Source: Xanthobacter sp. NM-25 (GTDB taxonomy: Bacteria; Pseudomonadota; Alphaproteobacteria; Rhizobiales; Xanthobacteraceae). Taken from it: DNA of 64,000 nucleotides. Below, in pieces: positions 27,161-35,363 of this stretch. Position 1 is the first letter of the stretch, and each line of letters begins with the position of its first letter. A program made the translations under genes and the position numbers. Under the pieces are notes generated by a model. The model was not told the origin of the DNA. It did not search any database and saw nothing but the letters and a program-made list of their open reading frames with translations. The stretch spans positions 248,001 through 312,000 of the forward strand of contig NZ_JACBFS010000001.1 in assembly GCF_022138605.1 (NCBI RefSeq), read 5' to 3'.

Positions 27161-27362
27161 TCGCCTCAGAAAACGGAACCGGTGACCGGCCAGGCGACCG
27201 GCGCCCGGCGGGGTGGGCATGGGCGGCGTGGGCATGGCATGCCGGATCACCCGCGCGCGGCCCCTTGGGTCGGAACACGGAAACGCCCCAGCGGGCATCC
27301 AGCCCGTTCGGCGCTGAGGGCCCGACACGCCCCGACATTCATTTTTTGGATATGAAACACTT

Positions 27363-27406
27363 TGGCTGGGGGACCAGGATTCGAACCTGGATTAACGGAG
27401 TCAGAG
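27363..27406 (-). repeat. attL: displaced 3' part of tRNA-Gln
   Basis: A 44-base copy of the 3' end, T arm and anticodon-loop part of the tRNA-Gln at 41781-41854, differing at two bases (27376, 27388). These two changes are a compensatory swap of one T-stem pair. The 18-base identical core GGATTAACGGAGTCAGAG (27389-27406) probably holds the crossover. Sequence homology stops exactly after it. Confidence 0.9.
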
Positions 27407-27550
27407 GCCCCGTCAATGCAATGACTTCGCTTTGCTTTTTCTCCGACTAGGGGAAAAGCAGGTGCTGACAAATCAATGGGTTAGAAAAGCTTTCCCGACA
27501 CCATTTAGCGGACAGCGCACGTCGGCTTTGTCGGCGAGAAGAGAGGCACA

Positions 27551-28315
27551 ATGATGCCTGCCCCTTCTCTGTCTCCCCTTGCGTTCGACCTTGCGCGCCG
27601 TATTGACGCAGCGTTGACGCCTGAGGCGCTCGACACTGCCGCACGGGACATCTGGCGTCACGCGGGCGATCTGACTGACGCTGAATTGGAAATGCTGGAC
27701 GCTCGTGTCCAGGCACGGAGGGCAGCACCTCGCCCCACCAGCATGGCCGCTCCCCTGCAGCCTGCCCGCTTGCTGAGTCGCTTCAGACCTCGCCGGCGGC
27801 AGTGCTCTCCCGATCGGGAAGCATCACGGGAGCGCCGGCGCATGCTCGCGCGAGCCGGCCGGATGCCTCCGACGATCCGCGGCAAGTTCACAGAGGGAGA
27901 GGCGGCAGCGCTCACGGTCGTGGCAGACGAGGTGAAGCGCTGCGGCGTGTGCGACCTCCCCCTGGATAAGGTCGCGGCTCTTGCGGGGTGCAGTCGCACC
28001 ACGGTGCAGAACGCCCTGCGCGAAGCCCACCGCCTTGGCCTCATCAACCTGACCCATCGTCCGCAGCGTGGCCGCAAGAGCCTCACCAACCTGATCACCA
28101 TCGCTTCGGGCGAGTGGCTGACGTGGATCAAGCGCGGGCCAGCTGCGTCCAAGGCGATAGGGTTCAAACTTCTCACGGCAGCCAAAAATGTGAACCCCAC
28201 GAAGAGCACAACAGATGAAAAGAAGGCCTTCAATGAAAGAAGCAATCGCGGCCAGCAGGTGCCAAGGAGACAGACCGCGCAGCGCGGCAGAGGGCGTGCA
28301 GGACATGCGGAATGA
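27551..28315 (+). CDS. Winged helix-turn-helix protein (first of a paralogous pair)
   Basis: A 254-residue protein of unknown role. The first 90 residues are Arg/Ala/Pro-rich; the central part has a helix-turn-helix: LPLDKVAALAGCSRTTVQNALREAHRLGLINLTHRP, followed by a basic wing (RGRKSLTNLITI) and ASGEWLTWIKRG. The tail is basic and disordered. The adjacent gene encodes a related domain, suggesting an old tandem duplication. Its place at the left end, before the packaging genes, would suit a replication initiator or a regulator of the capsid operon; nothing in the sequence decides between these. Confidence 0.7.
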   Translation: MMPAPSLSPLAFDLARRIDAALTPEALDTAARDIWRHAGDLTDAELEMLDARVQARRAAPRPTSMAAPLQPARLLSRFRPRRRQCSPDREASRERRRMLARAGRMPPTIRGKFTEGEAAALTVVADEVKRCGVCDLPLDKVAALAGCSRTTVQNALREAHRLGLINLTHRPQRGRKSLTNLITIASGEWLTWIKRGPAASKAIGFKLLTAAKNVNPTKSTTDEKKAFNERSNRGQQVPRRQTAQRGRGRAGHAE

Positions 28316-28670
28316 AGCGGCAATGCTGGCGGCGCTCCGAAGCGCCTGGAAGCACGCCTCACCCTCCATTCGTGAGTGGTTCCTTCAAGAGGTCGGGCCC
28401 ACCCCCTTGCCGCCGTCGCACCTGCGCGCGCTGCGCGTCATCGCAGCTGAGGTTCGTCGCCATGGTGCGTGCTTCTTGTCAGCGGTCGAGGTGGGCCGGC
28501 GCGCGGATTGCAGCGCGTCGTCGGTGCGGCGTGCGATCTCGACGGCGCGCGGGCCTGAAATGCTGATGGTGGAGCCGCGCAGTTCGAAAACCGAAGGCGC
28601 GTTGCCAAACCGCATCCACATCGGATCCGAGGCATTCATCGCCTGGATCGAGCGTGCCGGAGAAGCCTGA
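28305..28670 (+). CDS. Winged helix-turn-helix protein (second of a paralogous pair)
   Basis: A DNA-binding-like protein of about 121 residues. It parallels the preceding protein: VIAAEVRRHGACFLSAVEVGRRADCSASSVRRAI aligns with VVADEVKRCGVCDLPLDKVAALAGCSRTTVQNAL, and GSEAFIAWIERAG with ASGEWLTWIKRG. I chose ATG 28305 because it overlaps the upstream gene by only 11 bases; in-frame ATG codons at 28215 and 28233 would give 101 or 83 bases of overlap. Function unknown. Confidence 0.62.
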   Translation: MRNEAAMLAALRSAWKHASPSIREWFLQEVGPTPLPPSHLRALRVIAAEVRRHGACFLSAVEVGRRADCSASSVRRAISTARGPEMLMVEPRSSKTEGALPNRIHIGSEAFIAWIERAGEA

Positions 28671-28915
28671 AGGCGACTCGCGTCGGTGCATCAGGCCTCC
28701 ACCCCGGGGGGTGGTCCGCGACTTCCCCTCGGGCCCTCCGGACCAGTGGGGCCGGTTCGCGCGCGATGGGGGCTGTATGGACCTTTTTCCATGTTCGTCA
28801 GCGGGTTAGATCCGCCTTCTACGCGCGGCGGTGGTCTGGTGACGGGGCGAGGTGTCCGAAGTTGTCCAAAGTAGCCATCTGGTGACGGCCGGGCGGAAGG
28901 CGCAAAAAATGAAGG
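28671..28915. promoter_or_regulatory. Gap before the packaging module, with repeats
   Basis: A 245-base non-coding stretch. It holds a hairpin CCACCCC/GGGGTGG (28699-28714), an 11-base direct repeat TCTGGTGACGG (28835-28845 and 28878-28888), and a near-tandem TGTCCGAAGT/TGTCCAAAGT (28853-28872) between them. This is where a promoter for the capsid operon, a repressor operator or a packaging site would be expected; which of these it is cannot be told. Confidence 0.4.
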
Positions 28916-30124
28916 ATGAAGAACCCCTTCGCCTTCCTCCGCCCCAACCGGGCCGCCGAGCGCAAGTCGCTGGCGCTACCGGATGCCGAGTTGCTGACGC
29001 TGTTCGGCGCCTCCGGCCCGACCGCCGCGGGCGTCAATGTCGGCCCGGGCAGCGCGCTCACCGTGCCCGCCGTGGCCTGCGCGGTGCGGGCCATCTCGGA
29101 AGCCTGCGCCACCCTCGACGTGAAGGTGGTGGGCCCTGCCGCCGACGGCGCGGCGGAGGTGACGGACCATCCGGCGGCGGCGCTCCTGCGCGAGGCGGTG
29201 AACGACTGGACCTGCGGTTTCGAGTTCCTCCGCGACCTGGTGGCCCAAGCCCTCACCCACGATGCCGGCGGGCTGGCCTGGGTGAACAAGCTGGACCGCA
29301 AGCCGGTGGAGATCATCCACTATGCCCCCGGCTTCATGTCCGCCGGGTATGACGCCAACGGCACCGGCGAGCCGCTCTATCGCCTGCAGGGCAGCCCCCT
29401 GCCGTCCGGCGACGTGATCCACCTGCGCTCGCCCTTCGGCCGGTCCCCGCTCTCCCTGGCCCGGGAGAGCATCGGCCTCGCGCTCACCCTCGACGCCCAT
29501 GCCGCCCGCCTGTTCGGCAACGGCGCCCGCCCCAGCGGCGTGCTCACCGTGAAAGGCAAGTCCAGCCCCGACGCCATCCGCAAGATCCGCGAGGCGTGGC
29601 ACCTCGCCCACGGCGGCACCAATTCCGGCAAGACCGCCATCATTGAGGGCGAGACCGAGTATGCGCCGCTGACCATGACCAGCGTGGATGCCCAGTTCCT
29701 GGAGCTGACCCGCTTCCAGGTGCTGCAGATCGCCCGCGCCTTCCGCGTGCCGGTGACCATGCTGCAGGACCTGGAGCGCGCCACATGGTCGAACATGGAA
29801 CAGGCCGGCCGCGAGTTCCTGGTCTATTGCCTGGAACCCTGGTTGCGGGCGCTGGAAGGGGCCCTGCGCCGGGCGCTGTTCTCGCCTGAGGAGCGCGCCG
29901 CCGGCCTGCGCATCGTCTTCGACCGCGACGACCTCACCCGGGCGGACATCGGCGCCCGGGCCGCCGCCTATTCCTCGCTCATCGCCGCCCGGGTGCTCAA
30001 CCCCAACGAGGCGCGGGCCTGGGAGGGCCTGCCGCCCTATGCCGGCGGCGGCACCTTCGCCAACCCCCACACCAGCACCACCCTGCCGGCGGGGGCCGCG
30101 GCGCCGCAGGAGGAACAGCCCTGA
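28916..30124 (+). CDS. Phage portal protein, HK97 family
   Basis: Forms the dodecameric portal at one vertex of the head through which DNA is packaged and leaves. The 402-residue product has the HK97 portal pattern: AVACAVRAISEACATLDVKV near residue 50, GDVIHLRSPFGRSPLSLARESIGLAL, LFGNGARPSGVLTVKG, and RFQVLQIARAFRVPVTMLQDLERATWSNMEQAGREFLVYCLEPWL. Length is normal. The ATG at 28916 follows GAAGG immediately, with a second GGAAGG 15 bases upstream. Its stop overlaps the protease start (TGATG). Confidence 0.93.
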   Translation: MKNPFAFLRPNRAAERKSLALPDAELLTLFGASGPTAAGVNVGPGSALTVPAVACAVRAISEACATLDVKVVGPAADGAAEVTDHPAAALLREAVNDWTCGFEFLRDLVAQALTHDAGGLAWVNKLDRKPVEIIHYAPGFMSAGYDANGTGEPLYRLQGSPLPSGDVIHLRSPFGRSPLSLARESIGLALTLDAHAARLFGNGARPSGVLTVKGKSSPDAIRKIREAWHLAHGGTNSGKTAIIEGETEYAPLTMTSVDAQFLELTRFQVLQIARAFRVPVTMLQDLERATWSNMEQAGREFLVYCLEPWLRALEGALRRALFSPEERAAGLRIVFDRDDLTRADIGARAAAYSSLIAARVLNPNEARAWEGLPPYAGGGTFANPHTSTTLPAGAAAPQEEQP

Positions 30125-30627
30125 TGGAACATGTCTTCCTTCAAACCAAGATCCTTGCCGACGCGGCCGGCGCCATCGAAGGCCTCGCCTGGCCGTTCGG
30201 CACGCCGGACCGGGTGGGCGACGTCATCGAGCCGGGCGCCTTCGCCAACGCGCGCCTGCCCCTGCCCATGCTGTTCGGCCACGATCCGAACGACCCGGTG
30301 GGCGCCTGGACCGAGGCGGCGGAGACGCCGGAGGGCCTGCGCCTCAAGGGTCGCCTGCTGGTGGAGGACGTGGCGCGCGCCCGCGAGGTGCACGCCTTGG
30401 TGAAGGCCGGCGCGGTGCGCGGCCTCTCCATCGGCTTTCTCATCTCCAAGGCGATGCCCCGCCGGGGCGGCGGACGCACCATCGCCGCCGTCGATCTGTT
30501 CGAGTGCTCCCTTGTCACCACACCCGCGCATCCCGGCGCGCAGGTGACATCCGCCAAGTCGGCAGCGTCCGCGCTCGCCATCGCCGGGGCCCTTCACCGC
30601 GCCGCACTGGCGATCAGCAAGAGGTAA
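30124..30627 (+). CDS. HK97-family prohead protease
   Basis: Maturation protease that cleaves the capsid delta domain during head assembly. The 167-residue protein has the expected His (PMLFGHD, about residue 58) and Ser (VRGLSIGF, about residue 102) of the herpes/HK97 protease fold, and DLFECSLVTTPAHPGAQV near the end. It overlaps the portal gene by one base and ends 3 bases before the capsid gene. Confidence 0.93.
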   Translation: MEHVFLQTKILADAAGAIEGLAWPFGTPDRVGDVIEPGAFANARLPLPMLFGHDPNDPVGAWTEAAETPEGLRLKGRLLVEDVARAREVHALVKAGAVRGLSIGFLISKAMPRRGGGRTIAAVDLFECSLVTTPAHPGAQVTSAKSAASALAIAGALHRAALAISKR

Positions 30628-30630
30628 TCC

Positions 30631-31845
30631 ATGTTCCACACGCCCCATGCGCCCGCCGGCGCCCCCGTCTTCAAGGCCGATCCCGAGGACCCCGCGTCGG
30701 TGGTCACGGCCGCCCTCGACGCCTTCAAGGGCGAGGTCATCACCCGCCTCGACAAGGTGGAAGCCCGTCTGGAGAAGGTGGAAGCGCGCCAGGGCGGCAG
30801 CGCCGAAGCTCCCAAGGGCGACGCTCCCGCCAGCGAAACCAAGGCCCTCGGCACCCGTCTCGACAAGATTGAGGCCCGCCTGAACCGCCCCGCCGGCGGC
30901 GGCCCTCCCGGGAGCGAGCCGACGCTGGAGCGCAAGGCCTTCGGTGCCTATCTGCGGGCCGGCGCCGCCGCGCCCGCGGAGCACCTGAAAGCCCTCACCG
31001 TCTCGTCTGACCCCCAGGGCGGCTATCTCGCCCCGGCTGAGCTTTCCAGCGAGTTCATCCGCGACCTGGTGGAGTTCTCCCCCATCCGGGCCCTCGCAAG
31101 CGTCCGGGCCACCGCGGCGCCGAGCGTGGTCTATCCCAAGCGCACCGGCATCACGAATGCCAAGTGGAAGGGCGAGACCCAGGCCAGCGAGGCGAGCGAA
31201 CCCGGCTTCGGTCAGATCGAAATCCCGGTGAAGGAGGTGAACACCTATGTGGACATCTCCAACGCTTTGCTGGCAGACAGCGCCGGCCAGGCGGATGCCG
31301 AGGTGCGCCTCGCCTTGGCCGAGGACTTCGGCCAGAAGGAGGGGGCGGCCTTCGTCGGCGGTGACGGCGTGCTGGAGCCCATGGGCCTGCTCTCCGACCC
31401 CAGCGTGGCGAGCCTCGCCAACGGCCACGCCACGAACCTGTCGGCCGATGCCCTCATCTCGCTGATGTACGCCCTGCCGGCGACCTACCGTCAGCGCGGC
31501 ACCTGGCTCGTGAGTGGCACTACCCTCGCGGCCATCCGCAAGCTGAAGGATGGGCAGAACAACTATCTGTGGCAGCCGAGCTATCAGGCCGGCCAGCCCG
31601 AGACCATCCTCGGCCGCCCGGTGGCGGAGGCGGTGGACATGCCCGAGGTGGAAGAGGACGGCTTCCCGGTGCTGTTCGGCGACTTCGCCACCGCCTTCCG
31701 CATCGTCGACCGGGTGGGCCTGTCCATCCTGGTCAATCCCTACATCCGCGCCACCGAGGGCATCACCCGCATCCACGCCACCCGCCGGGTGGGTGCGGCC
31801 GTGGTGCAGCCCAAGGCCCTGCGCAAGCTGAAGATGGCCGTCTGA
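30631..31845 (+). CDS. HK97-family major capsid protein
   Basis: Main shell subunit, 404 residues. Residues about 20-100 are a charged coiled-coil delta domain (KGEVITRLDKVEARLEKVEA with a later TRLDKIEARLN), the scaffold part removed by the prohead protease. The shell domain follows: SSDPQGGYLAPAELSSEFIRDLVEFSPIRALASVR, then the E-loop region (YPKRTGITNAKWKGETQ), and VLFGDFATAFRIVDRVGLSI and the final RRVGAAVVQPKALRKLKMA. All are standard HK97-fold landmarks. GAGG lies 5 bases before the ATG. Confidence 0.94.
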   Translation: MFHTPHAPAGAPVFKADPEDPASVVTAALDAFKGEVITRLDKVEARLEKVEARQGGSAEAPKGDAPASETKALGTRLDKIEARLNRPAGGGPPGSEPTLERKAFGAYLRAGAAAPAEHLKALTVSSDPQGGYLAPAELSSEFIRDLVEFSPIRALASVRATAAPSVVYPKRTGITNAKWKGETQASEASEPGFGQIEIPVKEVNTYVDISNALLADSAGQADAEVRLALAEDFGQKEGAAFVGGDGVLEPMGLLSDPSVASLANGHATNLSADALISLMYALPATYRQRGTWLVSGTTLAAIRKLKDGQNNYLWQPSYQAGQPETILGRPVAEAVDMPEVEEDGFPVLFGDFATAFRIVDRVGLSILVNPYIRATEGITRIHATRRVGAAVVQPKALRKLKMAV

Positions 31846-31858
31846 GGAGGCCCAAACC

Positions 31859-32266
31859 ATGCGTGACCTTGCATCGAACATCGCCGTCCGCCCCGTCATC
31901 GCCCCGGTGGTGGTGGCCGACGACACGCCGGCCGTGGGTGCCGTGATCGACCGGCTTGGCTTCGAGGGCCTCGCCTATGTGATCGCCGCCGGCACCCTGG
32001 CCGATGCCGACGCCACCTTCGCGGTGCAGCTCGAGGAAAGCGACGCTTCCGGCTCCGGCTTCACCGCCGTGGCGGATGCCGACCTGATCGGCACCGAGGC
32101 GGCGGCCGGCTTCACCTTCGCCGACGACGGCGCGGTGCGGAAGCTCGGCTACATCGGCCACAAGCGCTACACGCGCCTGACCATCACGCCCACCGGCAAC
32201 AGTGGCAGCGCCCCCGTCTGTGCCGTCGCCGTGCTGGGGCATGCGGCGCGCCGTCCGGTGTCCTGA
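31859..32266 (+). CDS. Unknown protein in the head operon, possible head decoration protein
   Basis: A 135-residue protein with a strong GAGGAGG ribosome-binding site 8 bases before ATG. It is beta-rich with alternating hydrophobic stretches (AYVIAAGTLADADATFAVQLEES, YTRLTITPTGNSGSAPVCAVAVLGHA) and no membrane segment. I do not recognise a family. Position right after the major capsid gene would fit a decoration or head-completion protein; this is inference from gene order. Confidence 0.7.
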   Translation: MRDLASNIAVRPVIAPVVVADDTPAVGAVIDRLGFEGLAYVIAAGTLADADATFAVQLEESDASGSGFTAVADADLIGTEAAAGFTFADDGAVRKLGYIGHKRYTRLTITPTGNSGSAPVCAVAVLGHAARRPVS

Positions 32267-32433
32267 GGTTCGGCACGGGCGCCGCAGTCCTGAGGGCCCG
32301 TAGCGGCCGGCCCGACATCGGAAAGCCCGCCTCCCTGGCGCCCCCCAGCTCTCTTGCCGGGAAAATCGGGGGTCAAGGCGGGCAAGGTCGCGAGCACCAG
32401 CGGTTTCCACTCCTGCCGCCAAGGGCTCACCCG

Positions 32434-32466
32434 GGGGAGGCCACGCCAGGCGCGGGCCTCCCCTTT
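32434..32466 (+). terminator. Possible terminator or attenuator between capsid and HNH genes
   Basis: A 9-bp perfect stem GGGGAGGCC (32434-32442) with GGCCTCCCC (32455-32463), followed by a short TTT. It ends 16 bases before the HNH start. It could reduce read-through from the capsid genes into the terminase genes. The rest of the 215-base gap (32267-32481) shows no gene. Confidence 0.5.
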
Positions 32467-32481
32467 CCATCGGAGATGCAC

Positions 32482-32865
32482 ATGGCGACACGTCCACCCC
32501 GGATCTGTTCTTGCGGCTGCGGCGCCGTGCTGCGTGATGGCGAGCGCTGCCCGATCCAAACCGCGCGCAAGAAGGCCCTTGAGCGCGCCAATGAGGCCCG
32601 GCGCCCCTCCGCCCGCGCCCGTGGCTACACCTCCAAATGGGAGAAGGAATCGAAGGCCTTCCTCGCTTTGCCGGGCCATGAGCGGTGCGTGCATTGCGGT
32701 GCCCCGGCGACGCTGGTGGACCACAAGGTGGCCCACAAGGGCGACATGAAGCTGTTCTGGAGCCGCAGCAACTGGCAGCCCAGCTGCGGGCGCTGCAACC
32801 GCGCCAAGGCCATCCGCGAGGAAGGCGGGTTCGGCCGTCCCATCAAGACCGGAGCGCCCGCATGA
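32482..32865 (+). CDS. HNH endonuclease of the packaging module
   Basis: A 127-residue protein with a zinc-knuckle HNH fold: CVHCG, then LVDHKVAHKGD (HNH His), NWQPSCGRCNRAKA (Asn and second Cys pair), with an extra N-terminal CSCGCG cluster. HNH proteins next to HK97-type terminases assist DNA cleavage during packaging, notably in cos-type phages. The start at ATG 32482 is favoured because GGAG is 6 bases upstream; ATG 32476 is too close to it. It overlaps the connector gene by 4 bases (ATGA). Confidence 0.9.
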   Translation: MATRPPRICSCGCGAVLRDGERCPIQTARKKALERANEARRPSARARGYTSKWEKESKAFLALPGHERCVHCGAPATLVDHKVAHKGDMKLFWSRSNWQPSCGRCNRAKAIREEGGFGRPIKTGAPA

Positions 32866-33164
32866 CCGAAACCCTCGACATCCTGCCCCTCGCCGATTTC
32901 AAGGCCCATGCGCGCCTCGACCACGACGACGAAGACACCGACCTTGTCCGCTTGATCGAAACGGCCCGCGGCTTCGTGGAAGGCTGGTGCGGCCCCTTGG
33001 ATGACTTCGCCGACGGCGTTCCCGCGCCCCTGGTGCATGCCATGAAGCTCTATGCCACGCACCTCTATGAGAACCGGGAAGCCACCCTGGTGGGCAGCTC
33101 CGGTGACGAGATGCCCCTCGGCTTCTTCGACCTCATCGACCCGCACCGCCTGCGGGCGTTCTGA
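32862..33164 (+). CDS. Head-tail connector protein, gp6-like
   Basis: A 100-residue all-helical protein of the HK97 gp6/YqbG type, which forms a ring below the portal. Pattern: LADFKAHARLDHDDEDTDLVRLIETARGFVEGWCG, then PLVHAMKLYATHLYENREATLVGSSGDEMPLGFFDLIDPHR, the usual gp6 landmarks. The start at ATG 32862 overlaps the HNH stop. In a satellite, this protein would be an interface to a borrowed tail. Confidence 0.87.
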   Translation: MTETLDILPLADFKAHARLDHDDEDTDLVRLIETARGFVEGWCGPLDDFADGVPAPLVHAMKLYATHLYENREATLVGSSGDEMPLGFFDLIDPHRLRAF

Positions 33165-33176
33165 AGGAGGCCCGTC

Positions 33177-33602
33177 ATGAAAGGCCGCAAGGCAGACATC
33201 CCCGTTGCCGATGAACCCCTGCCCGCGGGCGTGCCGGAGCCGCCCGAATGGCTCACCGCCGATGCGCGGGCCGAATGGGTGCGGGTGCTGCCGGTGCTGT
33301 TCACCGAGCGGCGCACCATCACCGCCACTGATCTCGCCATCTTCGCCAATTACTGCACCGCCATCGGCCAGGTGGCCGAGGCCAACCGCATCCTGGCCGA
33401 AGAGGGCCTCACCTTCACCGGCCCCAGCGGGCCGAAGCGGCATCCCGCCATCGCCATCCGCTCGGACGGCATGACCCAGGCCCGCCAGATGGCGGCGGAA
33501 CTCGGCCTCACCCCGGCCAGCCGCGGCCGGCCGGCGATCAAGAGCGGGGGCGGCGACGACCTCTTCAGCGGCGGGCTGTTCAGTGACCTCGGGCTCAACT
33601 GA
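33177..33602 (+). CDS. P27-family terminase small subunit
   Basis: DNA-recognition subunit of the terminase, 141 residues. P27 features: PPEWLTADARAEWVRVLPVLFTERRTITATDLAIFANYCTAIGQVAEANRILAEEGLTF followed by RHPAIAIRSDGMTQARQMAAELGLTPASRGR. AAGGAGG lies 6 bases before ATG. It overlaps the large-subunit gene by 20 bases, so the two are coupled. This subunit determines which DNA is packaged, and so whether the element packages itself. Confidence 0.92.
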   Translation: MKGRKADIPVADEPLPAGVPEPPEWLTADARAEWVRVLPVLFTERRTITATDLAIFANYCTAIGQVAEANRILAEEGLTFTGPSGPKRHPAIAIRSDGMTQARQMAAELGLTPASRGRPAIKSGGGDDLFSGGLFSDLGLN

Positions 33603-35178
33603 CCAGCACGCGGCTGACCCGATCCCCGACCCGTTCGGCTATGGCGAGCGGGCGGTCCGGTTCCTGCGCGCCCTGCGCCATCCCAAGAGCCGCGTCGCCG
33701 GCCGCGCCTTCCAGCTCGATCCCTGGCAGGAAGACATCGTCCGGCGCATCTATGGCCCCTGTGATGACGACGGCTCGCGCATCGTCAAGACCGTGGTGCT
33801 TCTCCTGCCGCGCGGCAACCGCAAGACCTCTCTCTGTGCCGCCCTCGCTCTGCTCCACACCTTCGGCCCGGAACGGGTGCCCGGCGGCGAGGTCATCTCG
33901 GCAGCCTCCGACCGCAAGCAGGCCCGCATTGCCTTCGAGGAAGCCCGCGGCATTATCGAAACCACGCCACCGCTGAAGGCCATAACCGCACCCCAGGAAT
34001 ACAAGAACCGGCTGGTGAACACGAAATGGCGCAGCTTCTATGAGGCCATTTCCTGCGATGCCGGCACCCAGCACGGCCGCACCCCGGCCTTCGTGCTCGC
34101 CGACGAGCTGCACGCCTGGAAGAAGCGCGACCTGTGGGACGTGCTCAAATCCGGCCTGGTGAAGACCAGGGGCTCGCTGCTCATCGTCGCCACCACCGCC
34201 GGGCGGGGACAGGAGAACCTCGCCTTCGATATCGTCGATGATGCCCGCAAGGTGGCGCGGGGCGAGGTGAAGGACCCGTCCATTCTGCCGGTCCTCTGTG
34301 AGGCCTCCAAGGATGACGATTGGCGCGACGAAGCGCTGTGGCACAGGGTGAACCCCGGCTTGGCCCATGGCTATCCCGACCTTGCGGGCCTGCGCCAGCT
34401 CGCGAGCGAGGGCGAGCGGCGGCCGGGCGACCGCGACGCCTTCCGGCAACTGAACCTCAATGTGTGGCTGGACCACTCCGCCGACCCGTTCGTGGACATG
34501 GGCGTTTATGACGAGGGCGCGGGCCCGGTGGATCTGGAAGCCCTACGGGACGCGCCATGCTGGCTCGGCGTCGATCTGTCGTCCAATGGCGACCTCACCT
34601 GTGTGGTGGCCGCCTGGCGCGACGGGGAGGACGGTTATGTGGTGCATCCCTGGTTCTTCTGCCCCGCCGACAATCTGCTCCTGCGCGCCGACCGCGACGG
34701 GGTGCCCTACCCCACCTGGGCAGAGCGCGGCTTCATCACCCCGACGCCCGGCAATGTGGTGGACTTCCGCCAGGTGGAAGACACCATCCGCGAGCTTTGC
34801 GAGCGCTTCCAGGTGCAGGAGATCGCCTTTGATCCCTACCTTGCCCGCAACATGATGATGAACCTTGCCGACGATGGCCTGCCCGCCGTCGAGATGCGGC
34901 AGAACTGGGCGACCATGGCCCCGGCGGTGAAGGAGCTGGAACGGGCCATCATCGGCCGGCGGCTCACCCATGGCGGCCACCCGGTGTTGCGCTGGAACGT
35001 CGACAATGTGGCGGTCCACACCGACACCGCCGGCAACCGCGTCTTCCACAAGGGCAAGAGCCGCGACCGCATCGACGGCGCCGTCGCCACTGCCATGGCC
35101 ATCAGCCGCGCCGCCGCCGGAGCGGGTGGCTCTATCTATGATAGCGAGGAATGGTCGGCCGAGATGATGGTGATGTGA
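33583..35178 (+). CDS. Terminase large subunit
   Basis: ATPase and nuclease that drives DNA packaging, 531 residues from a GTG start inside terS. The ATPase domain has a Walker A variant LLPRGNRKTSL, Walker B FVLADELHAW and the coupling motif IVATTAG. The RNase H-like nuclease domain follows from about residue 325 with acidic residues in LGVDLSSNGDLT, IAFDPYLARNM and DRIDGAVATAMA. It is the last gene of the packaging module, an order opposite to most lambdoid and HK97-type phages, where terminase comes first. Confidence 0.94.
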   Translation: MTSGSTDQHAADPIPDPFGYGERAVRFLRALRHPKSRVAGRAFQLDPWQEDIVRRIYGPCDDDGSRIVKTVVLLLPRGNRKTSLCAALALLHTFGPERVPGGEVISAASDRKQARIAFEEARGIIETTPPLKAITAPQEYKNRLVNTKWRSFYEAISCDAGTQHGRTPAFVLADELHAWKKRDLWDVLKSGLVKTRGSLLIVATTAGRGQENLAFDIVDDARKVARGEVKDPSILPVLCEASKDDDWRDEALWHRVNPGLAHGYPDLAGLRQLASEGERRPGDRDAFRQLNLNVWLDHSADPFVDMGVYDEGAGPVDLEALRDAPCWLGVDLSSNGDLTCVVAAWRDGEDGYVVHPWFFCPADNLLLRADRDGVPYPTWAERGFITPTPGNVVDFRQVEDTIRELCERFQVQEIAFDPYLARNMMMNLADDGLPAVEMRQNWATMAPAVKELERAIIGRRLTHGGHPVLRWNVDNVAVHTDTAGNRVFHKGKSRDRIDGAVATAMAISRAAAGAGGSIYDSEEWSAEMMVM

Positions 35179-35184
35179 AAATAT

Positions 35185-35287
35185 CATATATTTCAAATAT
35201 ATGCATCATATGAGACGGGCTATTGCCTTCCCAATTTTTGGGTACGTGTTTCAATGAATTGAAAAATCTAACCCGACTGCATCGGGT
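35185..35287. repeat. Row of four inverted repeats upstream of the HD gene
   Basis: In about 100 bases after the terminase stop lie four perfect dyads: CATATATTTCAAATATATG (35185-35203), CCCAA/TTGGG (35230-35242), TTTCAAT/ATTGAAA (35249-35264) and ACCCGA/TCGGGT (35271-35287). The stretch is AT-rich. They may be operators or RNA hairpins separating the packaging genes from the HD/YwgA pair. None has the form of a standard terminator. Confidence 0.6.
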
Positions 35288-35363
35288 CACCAGGGCCGAT
35301 CTCCTTTCAGAGCGGCAACGAATCTAGTACTCATGGTTGCAAAAGCTCCATTGAGGTCCGACG

